Positions 30,819 to 40,589 of a DNA stretch of 59,513 bases are shown piece after piece (position 1 is the first letter of the stretch; each line of letters begins with the position of its first letter). The notes under the pieces were generated by a model, which saw only the letters and a list, made by a program, of their open reading frames with translations, was not told the origin of the DNA and did no database searches. Source of the stretch: an uncultured Alkaliphilus sp. (GTDB lineage: Bacteria; Bacillota; Clostridia; Peptostreptococcales; Natronincolaceae); NCBI GenBank assembly GCA_938074565.1, contig CALJEQ010000040.1, positions 1-59,513 of the forward strand, written 5' to 3'. Made by a program: the position numbers and the translations under genes.

Positions 30819-30881
30819 AATCCAGTGGGAGGAAAGTTGATAAGACCTTTTCCCCACTGGATTTTCTGTTTTTTTTTATAA
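30819..30881 (+). terminator. Strong rho-independent terminator
   Basis: AAATCCAGTGGG / CCCACTGGATTT arms followed by a T-rich tract containing nine consecutive Ts, immediately after the PHP gene stop. It may also serve the convergent methyltransferase gene. Confidence 0.85.
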
Positions 30882-30897
30882 TACTTAACTGTATTAA

Positions 30898-31491
30898 TTA
30901 TACACTACCTATGCAAATATAATAATTGCAGTTGTCTTCTGTGTAAACTATTTTTACACCCTCATTTTCCATGATTTTTGCTGTATCTTCAACAGCTGAA
31001 AGAGTATCTGACTTAATATCCCCCTCTATTTCTTTATGCCTATTATTAATAGTTTGACGGGATTCTACATGGGCAACAACAATCTTTCCTCCTTCATTTA
31101 GAAGGGTTTTAGCTTTCTTAAAAAAAAGCTGTTTATCATTAAAATGAGGATAACAGGAATAGGCTAGTATACAGTCATACTTTTGAAGGGAATTATAATT
31201 ATAAAAGTCTTCTACTACAAAATTAATGTTAGGGTAGTTATTTTTCTGCCTAGACAATTCTATCATTTTTTCAGCAATGTCTAAAGCAGTTATCTTCCCC
31301 GACCCACCAACTCTATCTAATAGATATGGTATTGCCACACCTGTTCCACTTCCAATATCCAGTACAGCTTCACCTGTCTTTAATTGAATTTTATCCATAA
31401 TATAATTAACTTTTTCTGTAGGATGACTACATATAGTATCCCATTTATCTGCAATACTATTAAAAAATTCTTTATCCTTCAAATCTTCCAA
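30898..31491 (-). CDS. Class I SAM-dependent methyltransferase, coupled to an ECF S component
   Basis: A 197-residue protein with motif I DIGSGTGVAIP (about 46-56), an acidic second-strand end (ALDIAEKM) and a DCILAYSCYPHF motif IV-like stretch. It overlaps the end of the ECF S-component gene by 20 bases and starts with TTG right after a GGAAGGG site located inside that gene, so translation is coupled. The pairing suggests the methyltransferase acts on the vitamin or cofactor precursor imported by the transporter. Target unknown; general fold secure. Confidence 0.85.
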   Translation of the reverse strand: MEDLKDKEFFNSIADKWDTICSHPTEKVNYIMDKIQLKTGEAVLDIGSGTGVAIPYLLDRVGGSGKITALDIAEKMIELSRQKNNYPNINFVVEDFYNYNSLQKYDCILAYSCYPHFNDKQLFFKKAKTLLNEGGKIVVAHVESRQTINNRHKEIEGDIKSDTLSAVEDTAKIMENEGVKIVYTEDNCNYYICIGSV

Positions 31492-32011
31492 CCCTTCCTT
31501 TTAAAGCTCTATTTACACCAAATACTATCAATGGTATTAACACTAATTGAATAGCTATTCCTGGTAATCCCTTTACGAAAAGTCCAGTGGCTACAACTGG
31601 TAATTTAAATGGTCTGCCTAATATCATATGTAACACTACATAGTTACCAACAATGTTAACAACCCGACCAATAAGCATACTCAAAACTAATGACAAATAA
31701 ACGTTCTTTTTGGTATGCTTATAAAGTAATGATGTGAAAAAACCATATGCCCCTAATTCAAGCATCATTACATACAAGAATGGAATAGGTGGCATACCTG
31801 TTATTAAATGGCTTAAAATTGGCGTTATAACTCCAATTAAAAGTGCAATGATTGGATTAACAAAGAATCCTCCAAGTAATACTGGTATATGCATTGGTAA
31901 AAAGATTGGACCTGCTTCCTTTATTCCGTGAAAAGCCTGTGGTAATAAAATTCCTAGTGCTATCAACAAAGATGCCCTAACTAGTTGTTGAATTTCAAAT
32001 GTCTTTTTCAT
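31472..32011 (-). CDS. ECF transporter S component (substrate-binding membrane protein)
   Basis: A 179-residue protein with about six hydrophobic segments, starting at the basic MKKTFEIQQLVRAS and continuing with ALGILLPQAFHG, FLPMHIPVLLGGFF and VITPILSHL; this is the usual length and opening of small ECF S components. S components bind a vitamin or metal and share an energising module (two ATPases and EcfT) encoded elsewhere. GAGGGGGT precedes the ATG. No TPP, cobalamin, preQ1 or THF riboswitch was recognised upstream, so the substrate stays open. Confidence 0.85.
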   Translation of the reverse strand: MKKTFEIQQLVRASLLIALGILLPQAFHGIKEAGPIFLPMHIPVLLGGFFVNPIIALLIGVITPILSHLITGMPPIPFLYVMMLELGAYGFFTSLLYKHTKKNVYLSLVLSMLIGRVVNIVGNYVVLHMILGRPFKLPVVATGLFVKGLPGIAIQLVLIPLIVFGVNRALKGRVGRFEG

Positions 32012-32127
32012 ATTAACCCCCTCTAAAATTATAATTATTATATAGTAGAATAACCTTTCCGCCTTACCAAAGTGATGAAAACAGTAACTTCTTCATTACT
32101 TCAATGATTATTATACTATGAAGTCAT

Positions 32128-33960
32128 CTAACAATCACTATTTTTTTGTGTAGTATAATAATCTTGAATCACTTTTATAAATAATTCTCCATAGTTATCA
32201 AACTTTTTAATACCTACCCCATCTATTTCTAGAAAAGAGTCTTTACACTGTGGAAAACTAGATGCCATTTCCTTCAATGTCTTATCATGGAATATCATAT
32301 AAGGTGGTAATTTTTTCTCTTTGGCTATGCTATATCTTAATTCCTTCAATTGAGTGAATAGATCTTCATTAAAACCTTCAACAACTGATTTACTACTTTT
32401 TCTCTCTACTTCTTTTTTAGATGTTGTTGCTTCCATTAATTCTTTTTTGTGGAAGACCTTTACTTCCCCCTTAAACACTTCACGACATTTTGATGTTAGC
32501 TTTAGTACAGGAAACTTATCAGTTGTATTATGGACATATCCCCTTGCAACTAATGTCATTATAATTTCTCTTATTACTTGCTCATTATAGTCTTTCATTA
32601 TATTATAGGTGGAAACCTTATCTAAACCCAATTCTAATAGCTTTTTATTTTTTGATCCCCTCAAAACCTGTATAACAATATTAACTCCGTATTTTTGATT
32701 AACTCTATATATACAGGATAATACCTTTTCAGCTTCAACAGTAATATCCACCATTTCTGCTTGATCTAAGCAATTACTACAGTTTCCACAATAATCCGTT
32801 ATTATTGTTTCTCCAAAATAAGTTAATATTTTATTACGTAGACAATCGTTGGTGTGACAAAAATCTACTAGATATTGAAGGTTTTTATATTGTAATACTT
32901 CCCGTTCTGGCACACTGTACTCATTTTCCATTATTAGTTTTTGTTTAATAACGTCTGACGGTGAATACATTAAAATACATTGGCTTTTTTCTCCATCCCG
33001 TCCACCTCTACCAGCCTCTTGATAGTAGGCTTCCATGTTTTTAGGCATATTATAGTGGATAACAAATCGTACATCTGGCTTATCGATACCCATTCCAAAA
33101 GCATTGGTGGCTACAATAATCCTTAGTCTATTAAACATAAAATCCTCTTGAATCTTTTCCCGTTCTTCTGTATCCATTCCTCCGTGGTATCCACCAACCG
33201 AAAAACCCTTCTCCCTTAGCTTATTTACAAGGGACTCTACTGTTTTTCTCGTTGCACAATAAATTATTCCAGTTTCTGTTTGGAAATTGCTATTTAGATA
33301 GTTGATTAAATAATTAAACTTATTTCCTACTTTAACAACTTGATAAAATAAGTTAGATCTATCAAAACCTGTGGTTAGTTCTAAAGGATTTTGTAAACCT
33401 ATCAATTTTTTGATTTCTAATACTATTTCCTTAGTGGCTGTGGCTGTAAAGGCGGCCACCACTGGTCTTTTATTAAAGTTATTAATAAATTTAGGAATCT
33501 CGACATAGCTTGGTCTAAAGTCATGACCCCATTGACTAATACAATGGGCTTCATCAATAGCAATTAATGATATTTTTAATTGTCTGATGGTATCTTTAAA
33601 AACATTTGTATTTAAACGTTCTGGTGCTACATATATTAATTTATATTGGTTTGTTTTTATTTCATTTATTCTTTCCATCAATACTTCCTGTTCAAGGGTA
33701 CTGTTTATACAAGTTGCCTTAATTCCCATTTCATTCAATGTATCTACTTGATCCTTCATTAAGGATATTAGGGGTGAAATAACAATTGTTACCCCCTCCA
33801 TCATAATGGCTGGTAGTTGATAACAAATGGATTTACCTCCACCTGTAGGCATGATTCCTAATACATCTTTTCCTTCCAAAATCCCTGTTATAAGTTTTTC
33901 TTGTCCTACTCTAAAATTATCGTAACCAAAATATGTCTTTAATTGCTTATGTATATTCAT
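32128..33960 (-). CDS. recQ: ATP-dependent DNA helicase RecQ
   Basis: A 610-residue RecQ helicase. It has the Walker A motif (PTGGGKSICYQLP, near 40), the RecQ form of motif II (IDEAHCISQWGHDFR, near 135), motif VI QEAGRGGRDG near 310, a zinc-binding Cys set (CLRNK...CGNCSNC, about 370-405), a winged-helix RQC region and a C-terminal HRDC domain (about 520-595). It unwinds DNA in recombination and fork repair. Length and domain set are those of a complete bacterial RecQ. AGGAGA precedes the ATG. Monocistronic. Confidence 0.96.
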   Translation of the reverse strand: MNIHKQLKTYFGYDNFRVGQEKLITGILEGKDVLGIMPTGGGKSICYQLPAIMMEGVTIVISPLISLMKDQVDTLNEMGIKATCINSTLEQEVLMERINEIKTNQYKLIYVAPERLNTNVFKDTIRQLKISLIAIDEAHCISQWGHDFRPSYVEIPKFINNFNKRPVVAAFTATATKEIVLEIKKLIGLQNPLELTTGFDRSNLFYQVVKVGNKFNYLINYLNSNFQTETGIIYCATRKTVESLVNKLREKGFSVGGYHGGMDTEEREKIQEDFMFNRLRIIVATNAFGMGIDKPDVRFVIHYNMPKNMEAYYQEAGRGGRDGEKSQCILMYSPSDVIKQKLIMENEYSVPEREVLQYKNLQYLVDFCHTNDCLRNKILTYFGETIITDYCGNCSNCLDQAEMVDITVEAEKVLSCIYRVNQKYGVNIVIQVLRGSKNKKLLELGLDKVSTYNIMKDYNEQVIREIIMTLVARGYVHNTTDKFPVLKLTSKCREVFKGEVKVFHKKELMEATTSKKEVERKSSKSVVEGFNEDLFTQLKELRYSIAKEKKLPPYMIFHDKTLKEMASSFPQCKDSFLEIDGVGIKKFDNYGELFIKVIQDYYTTQKNSDC

Positions 33961-34075
33961 GATTTCTCCTCACTTAATGTTTAAAATACTGTCTATTGTC
34001 TTTTTATACTGTAAGCCATGAAACTAACTTATCATACTGTAGGGGAAAAATCAAAGGATTATATTGCTTTCTAAT

Positions 34076-34112
34076 CTAAAAAAAGCATACTAGGTTTGTA
34101 ACCTAACATGCT
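34076..34112 (-). terminator. Terminator downstream of the DEAD-box helicase gene
   Basis: On the minus strand AGCATGTTAGGTT / AACCTAGTATGCT arms (one mismatch) are followed by a run of seven Ts. It separates the helicase gene from recQ. Confidence 0.8.
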
Positions 34113-34173
34113 TATATTCCAGTTGTTAATAGCAAGTTTATAATCAAGGTAAATTTCAATAGGTTGGCATAGA

Positions 34174-35565
34174 TTAGATCTTTTTTGTACTCTTCCTAAA
34201 GTAATCACTTTGACGGGGCTTTTCCCCATATGCTTTCTTATCACTATTTTTCTTAAAACCATCTTTTTTAAGACTATCTTTTTTAAGACTATCTCTTCTA
34301 TTGTTATCTTTTCTGTTACTATCTTTTCTGTTACTATCTCTCCTGTTACTATCTCTCCTGTTACTATCTTTCCTGTTACTATCTCTCTTTTTAACTACCC
34401 CTAAAGTATCTATACTCATACTTAAAGTACTCATAGGATATGGATGATCTTCAACCACTGGTATTACCTTTGCTATTGTCTTTTGAATGTTTCTAAGATA
34501 TTCTTTTTCTTCCCCATCACAAAAGGAAAGTGCAACTCCTCCTGCTCCAGCTCTACCAGTACGTCCAATTCTGTGTACATAAGTTTCTGGCACTTCGGGT
34601 AAGTCAAAGTTAATTACGTGGGACAATTCGTCTACATCAATTCCCCTTGCAGCTATATCCGTTGCTACTAAGACCCTTATTTTCTTTTCTTTAAAGTTGT
34701 TTAAAGCCTGTTGTCTTGCATTCTGTGACTTATTCCCATGAATAGCCTGTGCTTCTATTCCCACTTTAACAAGGTTTTGGGTTATCTTATTTGCCCCATG
34801 TTTTGTTCTTGAGAATATAAGTACGGATTCCATAGATTTATCCTTTAATAGGTGAATAAGTAAAGAATTCTTATCCTTCTTTTCAACAAAATATACTGCT
34901 TGTTTAATAATGTCAACAGTAGATGAAACGGGGGTCACTTCTACCTTTACTGGTTTTATGAGAATAGAATTAACTAATTTTGATATTTCCTGAGGCATGG
35001 TAGCAGAAAACAACATTGTCTGTCTTTCCTTAGGAAGCTTTGCTATAATTCTTTTTACATCAGGTCCAAGACCCATATCCAGCATTCGGTCTGCCTCATC
35101 AAGCACAAAAAACTCTATATGCTTTAGACTTATATAACCTTGTTGCATTAAATCCAGTAGTCTACCTGGTGTTGCTATTAAAATGTCTACTCCTGCCCTT
35201 AGTTCATCGGTCTGGGGTTTTTGTGAAACTCCACCAAAAACAACAGTATTCTTTAGCCCTGTATACTTACCATAGGCATTAAAGCTTTCTCTTATTTGAA
35301 TAGCCAATTCTCTAGTTGGAGCTAATACTAATGCTTTAATATTTTTAGGCCCCTTTGAAACTAGCTTATTATTATAGAGAAGTTGTAGGATAGGTATGGT
35401 AAAAGCCGCTGTTTTTCCTGTACCTGTTTGAGCACATCCTTCTAAATCTTTTCCTTCAAGTATAGCTGGAATAGCTTTTTCTTGTATGGGAGTAGGGTTT
35501 ACATACCCTTCTACTTTTAAAGCTTTTAAAATAGGTTCTATAATGTTTAAATTTTTAAAAATCAT
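34174..35565 (-). CDS. DEAD-box ATP-dependent RNA helicase with a hexapeptide-repeat tail
   Basis: A 463-residue RNA helicase. All core motifs are present: Q motif region ([11 protein letters not shown]), [37 protein letters not shown] and [10 protein letters not shown], ending at about residue 370. The last 75 residues are a basic low-complexity tail built on repeated (R/K)DSNR(R/K) hexapeptides, probably an RNA-binding extension. The closest functional class is CshA/RhlE-like cold-shock helicases, which remodel mRNA and ribosome precursors; its position directly downstream of a cold-shock gene on the same strand fits. AAGGAG precedes the ATG. Confident in the family, not in the paralogue. 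Confidence 0.95.
   Translation of the reverse strand: MIFKNLNIIEPILKALKVEGYVNPTPIQEKAIPAILEGKDLEGCAQTGTGKTAAFTIPILQLLYNNKLVSKGPKNIKALVLAPTRELAIQIRESFNAYGKYTGLKNTVVFGGVSQKPQTDELRAGVDILIATPGRLLDLMQQGYISLKHIEFFVLDEADRMLDMGLGPDVKRIIAKLPKERQTMLFSATMPQEISKLVNSILIKPVKVEVTPVSSTVDIIKQAVYFVEKKDKNSLLIHLLKDKSMESVLIFSRTKHGANKITQNLVKVGIEAQAIHGNKSQNARQQALNNFKEKKIRVLVATDIAARGIDVDELSHVINFDLPEVPETYVHRIGRTGRAGAGGVALSFCDGEEKEYLRNIQKTIAKVIPVVEDHPYPMSTLSMSIDTLGVVKKRDSNRKDSNRRDSNRRDSNRKDSNRKDNNRRDSLKKDSLKKDGFKKNSDKKAYGEKPRQSDYFRKSTKKI
34258..34390 (-). repeat. In-frame 18-bp tandem repeats coding the helicase tail
   Basis: About seven degenerate copies of an 18-base unit (plus-strand core CTGTTACTATCT) code hexapeptides of the form R-D-S-N-R-K. 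The unit keeps the frame, so length changes by slippage would lengthen or shorten the tail without breaking it. Confidence 0.8.
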
Positions 35566-35685
35566 TTTTCTCCTTTATAAGTGACTGGCAATTTGTATCT
35601 ACTAAATAGTAATACAACTGACTGCACTTTCCGTATTTATGTTTTTTTAGTTAATCTGTTTTTGTACTACTATAATTCTAAACAA

Positions 35686-35722
35686 CTAAAAACCCCTTAA
35701 ATAGTATAACTATTCAAGGGGT
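35686..35722 (-). terminator. Terminator of the cold-shock gene
   Basis: ACCCCTTGAATAGT / ACTATTTAAGGGGT hairpin (one mismatch) with a TTTTT tail on the minus strand, 15 bases after the cold-shock stop codon. Confidence 0.8.
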
Positions 35723-35736
35723 AAAATATTAGCTAA

Positions 35737-35934
35737 TTAAAGAACTGTAATATTTTCTGCTTGAGGTCCTTTTGGTCCTTTAACAACGTCATAAGAAACT
35801 TTTTGACCTTCTTCAAGAGTTTTAAATCCACCTGAGTTTATTTGAGAGAAATGTGCAAAAACATCATTTCCATCTTCTCCTGTGATAAATCCAAATCCTT
35901 TTTCTGCATTAAACCATTTTACTGTACCATTCAT
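35737..35934 (-). CDS. Cold-shock protein (CspA/CspB family)
   Basis: A 65-residue single cold-shock domain. RNP1 (KGFGFI, residues 13-18) and RNP2 (VFAHFSQI, residues 25-32) are both intact, as is the N-terminal [13 protein letters not shown] signature; it binds single-stranded RNA and DNA as an RNA chaperone. Length is exactly that of Firmicute Csp proteins. GGAGGT lies upstream of the ATG, and the start is preceded by a leader of about 140 bases from a good promoter. Confidence 0.97.
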   Translation of the reverse strand: MNGTVKWFNAEKGFGFITGEDGNDVFAHFSQINSGGFKTLEEGQKVSYDVVKGPKGPQAENITVL

Positions 35935-36081
35935 AAATGTATACCTCCGAATTTTTATTCTTAAATTTATTGAAATAACTCACTAATAAAATCTCGATAA
36001 GTATACTTATTTGTTAAGTAATTAAGTACTATTGAAATATATTGGTGTTACATTATTTTCTATTAATTTAAGTTCTTAATA

Positions 36082-36110
36082 AGAATAACATATATTACTA
36101 TTTAATGCAA
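36082..36110 (-). promoter_or_regulatory. Promoter of the cold-shock gene, giving a long 5' leader
   Basis: Minus strand: TTGCAT, 17-base spacer ending in TGT, then TATTCT. Transcription would start near 36075, leaving an untranslated leader of about 140 bases before the ATG at 35934. Long structured leaders are the hallmark of cold-induced csp mRNAs; the promoter is read from consensus only. Confidence 0.55.
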
Positions 36111-36563
36111 CTTATTTTTAAAATAAATATTAAAAAGTGTTCGATTTAATTATTTACCACTCTTTCCATTATTATAAGATACTTTGAATGTATGGCATAT
36201 TTAATTAACACGTATAACACAATACATATATAAACATATATTATTAATTACTTATTTTCAATGTAATTATGTATGTTTATGTAGTTTTTTACAAAAAAAA
36301 CTATTATTTTAATTTTTTTTGTAATTTTTTAAATTTTGAAGGAATTTACAAAAAACTAAAGAAGATATTGTTATATGTATTTTTTGGTATTTTTTTCAAA
36401 AGTTAATTAAATTACCAATTTTTTAAAAAAATTTACCAAACTTGTTACACAGGAAGGAGGTCTTATCTTTGATTGTATGTTATCAATATGTATTTCATTT
36501 TCCTTGAAATAATTAATTAAATTTACCTTTAAAATTTACAAAAGAAAAAAGGAGGAGATTCAT
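36111..36563. other. AT-rich intergenic region upstream of the giant surface protein
   Basis: About 450 bases of extreme AT content without a convincing long gene or terminator. It must contain the promoter of the plus-strand surface-protein gene, but no clear -35/-10 pair stands out. The only coding-like signal is a 12-codon frame behind an AGGAAGGAGG site at 36451-36460, listed separately. Confidence 0.6.
36469..36507 (+). other. Possible 12-residue leader peptide
   Basis: A near-perfect ribosome binding site (AGGAAGGAGG, 36451-36460) is followed at eight bases by a TTG opening a 12-codon frame (MIVCYQYVFHFP) that stops 57 bases before the surface-protein start. It may be a regulatory leader peptide or the remnant of a start region. 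Nothing beyond the site and the frame supports it. Confidence 0.3.
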
Positions 36564-39500
36564 TTGAAAAAAAGAATTACCAGTTCAATTATACTGTTCA
36601 CCCTTTTATTCACCACATTCATTTCACCAATTCAATCCTTTGCAGGCATCGTAGCCACCGACAGTATTACTAAAGCCCTTCAATGGATACAACAAAACCA
36701 AGAAACTGATGGAAGTTGGGGTGTTTCATTGCAGGAAAAATCCCTTACTACTGCTACCGTTGCTAAGTTCCTTAGTAACTACAATTATCTCTCAACTAAC
36801 TACAATGTAGCCTTATCTTGGATAAAATCCGACACAAATATAAATAATACAAAATTTGCTAGGCACCTTAATATAGCTGATATGGCTACAGCAGATAAAA
36901 TTGCAAATCTAGTCAGTATTCAAAGTGAGTCTGGCGGTTGGGGCGTAACAACAGGGGGTTCTAATGATAATTTAACCACTGCTTTAGCATTAAATGCTTT
37001 ATTAAATACCACTGGCTATGATAAAGAAGCTTCTTTAGCTACCTTCCACTTACTTTCAACACAAAACGCTGATGGAAGTTGGGGACTTGTAAAAGATTCT
37101 CCTGGAAGTGTTTATTTAACTGGTATAGTAAGATCTACCCTTTTAGTTTACCAAGAAAAAACTAGAAATTTCATGTCAACTGAATTAAATAATGCTGCTG
37201 AATGGTTAATAAGCAAAAAAGTTTCTAATGGAAACTGGGGAGCAGTTGACCTTACTTATATGGCATTTCAAGGACTGGCTAAAGATAGATGGCAAGAAGT
37301 AAAGGATATTCCTTCCTACCTTTTATCTATTCAACATACTAACGGTAGTTGGAATAACGACCCTTATCAAACTGCTCTAGCCCTTGACATAATTGCAGAA
37401 GAAAGCAATGTCCATTCTGTTCCACAAATTAAAGAAGTTAAACTTATTGTAGATGGTTTAGAATCTAATACGTTCAATACTGAAGCTAAAGTGGAAATTG
37501 TACCACTTTTTACAGGACGTAATATTACACCCCAAGTTAGCATCATATCTCCCAGTGGAGAGAAAACAGTTATTCCATCAGATGTATATGGAAGATATTT
37601 TTGGAATACAGACCTAAACTCTGCTGGAACCTATACAGTTGAGGTTAATTTAAAAAATGAAAGCGGGCAAATTGTATCTACTAACTCTAAACCTTTAAAT
37701 TTATCTGCCTACTTAAATAACACCGATTCAGCCCTTGAAGTAACCCCTGGTGCATCTCTTGTTGGTAAGCCAGTGTCTCCTTCAATGAGGCTATTACTAA
37801 AAACTGAAACTAATATTGTTGAAAATGTAGATGTTATCTGTAGTGTATACGATTCAGAAAATAATCTTGTATATACTAATACAGTTACTACAACATTAAA
37901 TAATGGTGAAAGTGCTATTGAATTAGGTAGTTTTACAGCAGATACTTCTTCTGAAGCTAACTATTCTATAAAAGCAGAAATTCTACATCAAGGTTCTTTA
38001 ATGGCAAAAGCCAACGCCAGCTATAGAGTTCTTGAAGAGATTAATTCCCTTTATACAACTAATTTAGATTTTGATAGAGGTACTCTTTGGGGAGTTAATT
38101 ATAATGAAGTTGCAGATCAACTGCAATTAAATAAAGATGCGGCTGTTTTCCCATATATCTGGATCGCCAATGCTGGGGAAGGAACTGTATCAAAAATTGA
38201 TACCCGTACAGGTAAAGAGGTTGGCCGTTACAGGGTGGGTGCCAGTCCATCCAGAACAGCAGTTGATAAAGATGGTAACTGTTGGGTGGCTAATCGTGAA
38301 GATGGAACTGTTGTAAAAATTGCCATGGATGGGGGCGTAGATAAAAATAACAATGGTAAAATTGATACCTCTAAAGACCTTAATGGAAACGGACGTATTG
38401 ATGCCAATGAAATTCTTCCCTTTGGTCAAGATGAAGCTATCCTTGCAGTTGTAAAGGTAGGTAGTACCAATAGTATTCCAAGAGCATTAGCAATTGATAA
38501 AGAAGGAAGAATTTGGGTAGGATTGTATAACGATCGTAAATATGTTGTTGTAGACCCAGAAACCTACCAACTTACTGGGACTTCTGTAAGTGTACCGGCA
38601 AATCCTTATGGTGCTGCTATTGACAGTAATGGTTATCTATGGTCTTCGGGTCGTGGTACTCCCAATAGATTGGATCAAGTAAATACAAATAACAATACAT
38701 TTGTAGCTTCATATAACATAGGTGTTGACCCTTATGGTGTTGTGGTTGATAAAAATGGTATTGTTTGGGTGGCAGGATATTCAACAAATTATCTTGTAAG
38801 ATTTAACCCAGCTACTAAAAAATATACAAATCACACCGGAAGTGGTAGTGGCGGACGTGGAGTTGCCGTTGACCGTGATGGTAACATATGGGTTGCCTAC
38901 TCTATAAATAATACCGTTAGTAAATTTAACCCTAATGGAGGACATATATTCACCATAAGCATTGGTAACAGTGGAGGCTCTAACCCCATTGGTGTTGGTG
39001 TTGATGGAGACGGTTATATATGGGTGACTTGTAACAGTTCAAACAATACATTTAAAATTAGCACAGATGGAAAAATTGAAGGGGTTTATGCAACTGGTAG
39101 TGGCCCGTATACATATAGTGACATGACAGGCTTTAACTTACAAAATGTAACTGCCCACGAAGGAAAATGGACCGTAACCCACGACAGTGGAACTGATAAC
39201 TTTAAATGGAACAAAGTATTATGGAATTCCCAAGAACCTAAAGATACATCTGTAACAGTAAAGGCAAGGGCTGCAAATGATATTGACTCTCTAAATAATA
39301 ATACTTATGTTATTATTAACAACAATGAAGCCATAACAGGACTTAGTGGACGTTTTCTACAGATGGAGGTTAAGTTGGCTACCTCAACAGTTGCATCTCC
39401 CATTGTAGAAGATGTTGAAATTTTAGGAATACAAGGTATGCCTATTGCTGTAGCAGGTGAAGATCAAACTATTGATTCACCAAATATTGACTGGGCAAAG

Positions 39501-40589
39501 CTGATACTGGATGGTACAAATTCCTATGACCCAAATGGACTACCCTTAACCTATAAATGGACTTGGAATGGAGGACAAGCCTTTGGACCTCAACCTTCTA
39601 TTCTCCTTCCAGTTGGTACAACAAAAATTACTTTAGTTGTAAATAATGGGCTTACAGATTCCCTACCTTCAACAGTAAACTACACCGTTATTGGACCCGG
39701 TGGTTTAACTACTGCCCCAGCTATGCCAACAAATGTTATTGCAACTGCCACAAGTAGTACAATAACACTTAAATGGCAAGAAGTATTAGGAGCAACAGGT
39801 TATGAGGTTGATTTAGAAGGTTTTGAAATTGATAACCAACTAGATACCATCTTTATAGACACTGGATTATCTCCTAAAACCCAATATACTTATAGGGTAA
39901 GATCTAAAAACTCCAGTGGATTTAGTGATTGGAGTGAACCTATAGTTGTAACAACATTAAGCGTTGCTGAAGAAGTTAATAAAATTTTAACTAAAACAGA
40001 AGCCTTATTGGAAGGGATAAAAACTTTAGAGAAAATTAATGATGCTCAAACTACACTTAATACAGCAAGAGAACTTATTCCTTCAGTTACTACTGAAGAA
40101 GATAAAGTTTTATTCCAAACAAGAATAAATACTCTACAAAATATAATTGATGTTTGGGAGTTTACTGCAAAGTTAGTGGTGTTAGAAGAAACTGCTGATG
40201 ACTTAGCTATTCAAGAAGCTACTAAGGGGTTATTAGAGAAACTAATACAATCTTTAGAAACTCTACCTTTAGATGAAAATGAAAAATCTGCATTGTATGA
40301 TAGACTTGTGTTTGTACAAAATACATCACTTCAAGTACAAGCTGAACTTAAAGTAGGTATAGCTGAAAAAACCATTAATCAAGATGAAGTGAACATGGCA
40401 CAAGAGTTTGTAGACAGAATGATTTCACCTACTGATAAGAATATTCTTCAAGAAAGACTGAATTTAGTTCAAAATGTCATCGATACAACAAAACAAACCT
40501 CATTAACTGAAAAGGAATATATAGTTAAGTTGGAAAATTTACTATTAAATGCAGACTTAACTCAAAAGCAGAAGTTGCACAATTACTAG
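36564..40589 (+). CDS. Very large secreted multidomain protein, truncated by a frameshift
   Basis: 1341 residues from a TTG start behind GGAGGAG. A signal peptide (1-28) is followed by a terpenoid-cyclase/prenyltransferase-like alpha-toroid region (about 35-280, repeats of the DGSWG type), Ig-like domains, a beta-propeller of the NHL/Vgb-lyase kind (about 530-880, repeated IWVA/IWVG strands) with a calcium-loop insert (DxNxNGxID twice, near 600), a PKD-like domain (about 965-1050), an FN3 domain (about 1055-1140) and alpha-helical repeats. The frame stops at 40587-40589, but homologous-looking sequence carries on in the -1 frame to 41092, so the intact protein would have about 1509 residues. 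Probably a cell-surface adhesion or scaffold protein; no enzyme function is claimed. Confidence 0.9.
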   Translation: MKKRITSSIILFTLLFTTFISPIQSFAGIVATDSITKALQWIQQNQETDGSWGVSLQEKSLTTATVAKFLSNYNYLSTNYNVALSWIKSDTNINNTKFARHLNIADMATADKIANLVSIQSESGGWGVTTGGSNDNLTTALALNALLNTTGYDKEASLATFHLLSTQNADGSWGLVKDSPGSVYLTGIVRSTLLVYQEKTRNFMSTELNNAAEWLISKKVSNGNWGAVDLTYMAFQGLAKDRWQEVKDIPSYLLSIQHTNGSWNNDPYQTALALDIIAEESNVHSVPQIKEVKLIVDGLESNTFNTEAKVEIVPLFTGRNITPQVSIISPSGEKTVIPSDVYGRYFWNTDLNSAGTYTVEVNLKNESGQIVSTNSKPLNLSAYLNNTDSALEVTPGASLVGKPVSPSMRLLLKTETNIVENVDVICSVYDSENNLVYTNTVTTTLNNGESAIELGSFTADTSSEANYSIKAEILHQGSLMAKANASYRVLEEINSLYTTNLDFDRGTLWGVNYNEVADQLQLNKDAAVFPYIWIANAGEGTVSKIDTRTGKEVGRYRVGASPSRTAVDKDGNCWVANREDGTVVKIAMDGGVDKNNNGKIDTSKDLNGNGRIDANEILPFGQDEAILAVVKVGSTNSIPRALAIDKEGRIWVGLYNDRKYVVVDPETYQLTGTSVSVPANPYGAAIDSNGYLWSSGRGTPNRLDQVNTNNNTFVASYNIGVDPYGVVVDKNGIVWVAGYSTNYLVRFNPATKKYTNHTGSGSGGRGVAVDRDGNIWVAYSINNTVSKFNPNGGHIFTISIGNSGGSNPIGVGVDGDGYIWVTCNSSNNTFKISTDGKIEGVYATGSGPYTYSDMTGFNLQNVTAHEGKWTVTHDSGTDNFKWNKVLWNSQEPKDTSVTVKARAANDIDSLNNNTYVIINNNEAITGLSGRFLQMEVKLATSTVASPIVEDVEILGIQGMPIAVAGEDQTIDSPNIDWAKLILDGTNSYDPNGLPLTYKWTWNGGQAFGPQPSILLPVGTTKITLVVNNGLTDSLPSTVNYTVIGPGGLTTAPAMPTNVIATATSSTITLKWQEVLGATGYEVDLEGFEIDNQLDTIFIDTGLSPKTQYTYRVRSKNSSGFSDWSEPIVVTTLSVAEEVNKILTKTEALLEGIKTLEKINDAQTTLNTARELIPSVTTEEDKVLFQTRINTLQNIIDVWEFTAKLVVLEETADDLAIQEATKGLLEKLIQSLETLPLDENEKSALYDRLVFVQNTSLQVQAELKVGIAEKTINQDEVNMAQEFVDRMISPTDKNILQERLNLVQNVIDTTKQTSLTEKEYIVKLENLLLNADLTQKQKLHNY

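Noticed and set aside
32012..32127. Possible riboswitch upstream of the ECF S component
   Set aside because: The leader was compared by eye with TPP, cobalamin, preQ1 and THF consensus elements and none fits; no terminator/antiterminator pair was seen.
34071..34262. 63-codon minus-strand frame after the DEAD-box helicase
   Set aside because: It runs through the helicase terminator and overlaps the helicase tail in another frame; no ribosome binding site.
38190..38429. 79-codon minus-strand frame inside the surface-protein propeller
   Set aside because: Antisense shadow of a repeat-rich coding region, no start signal.
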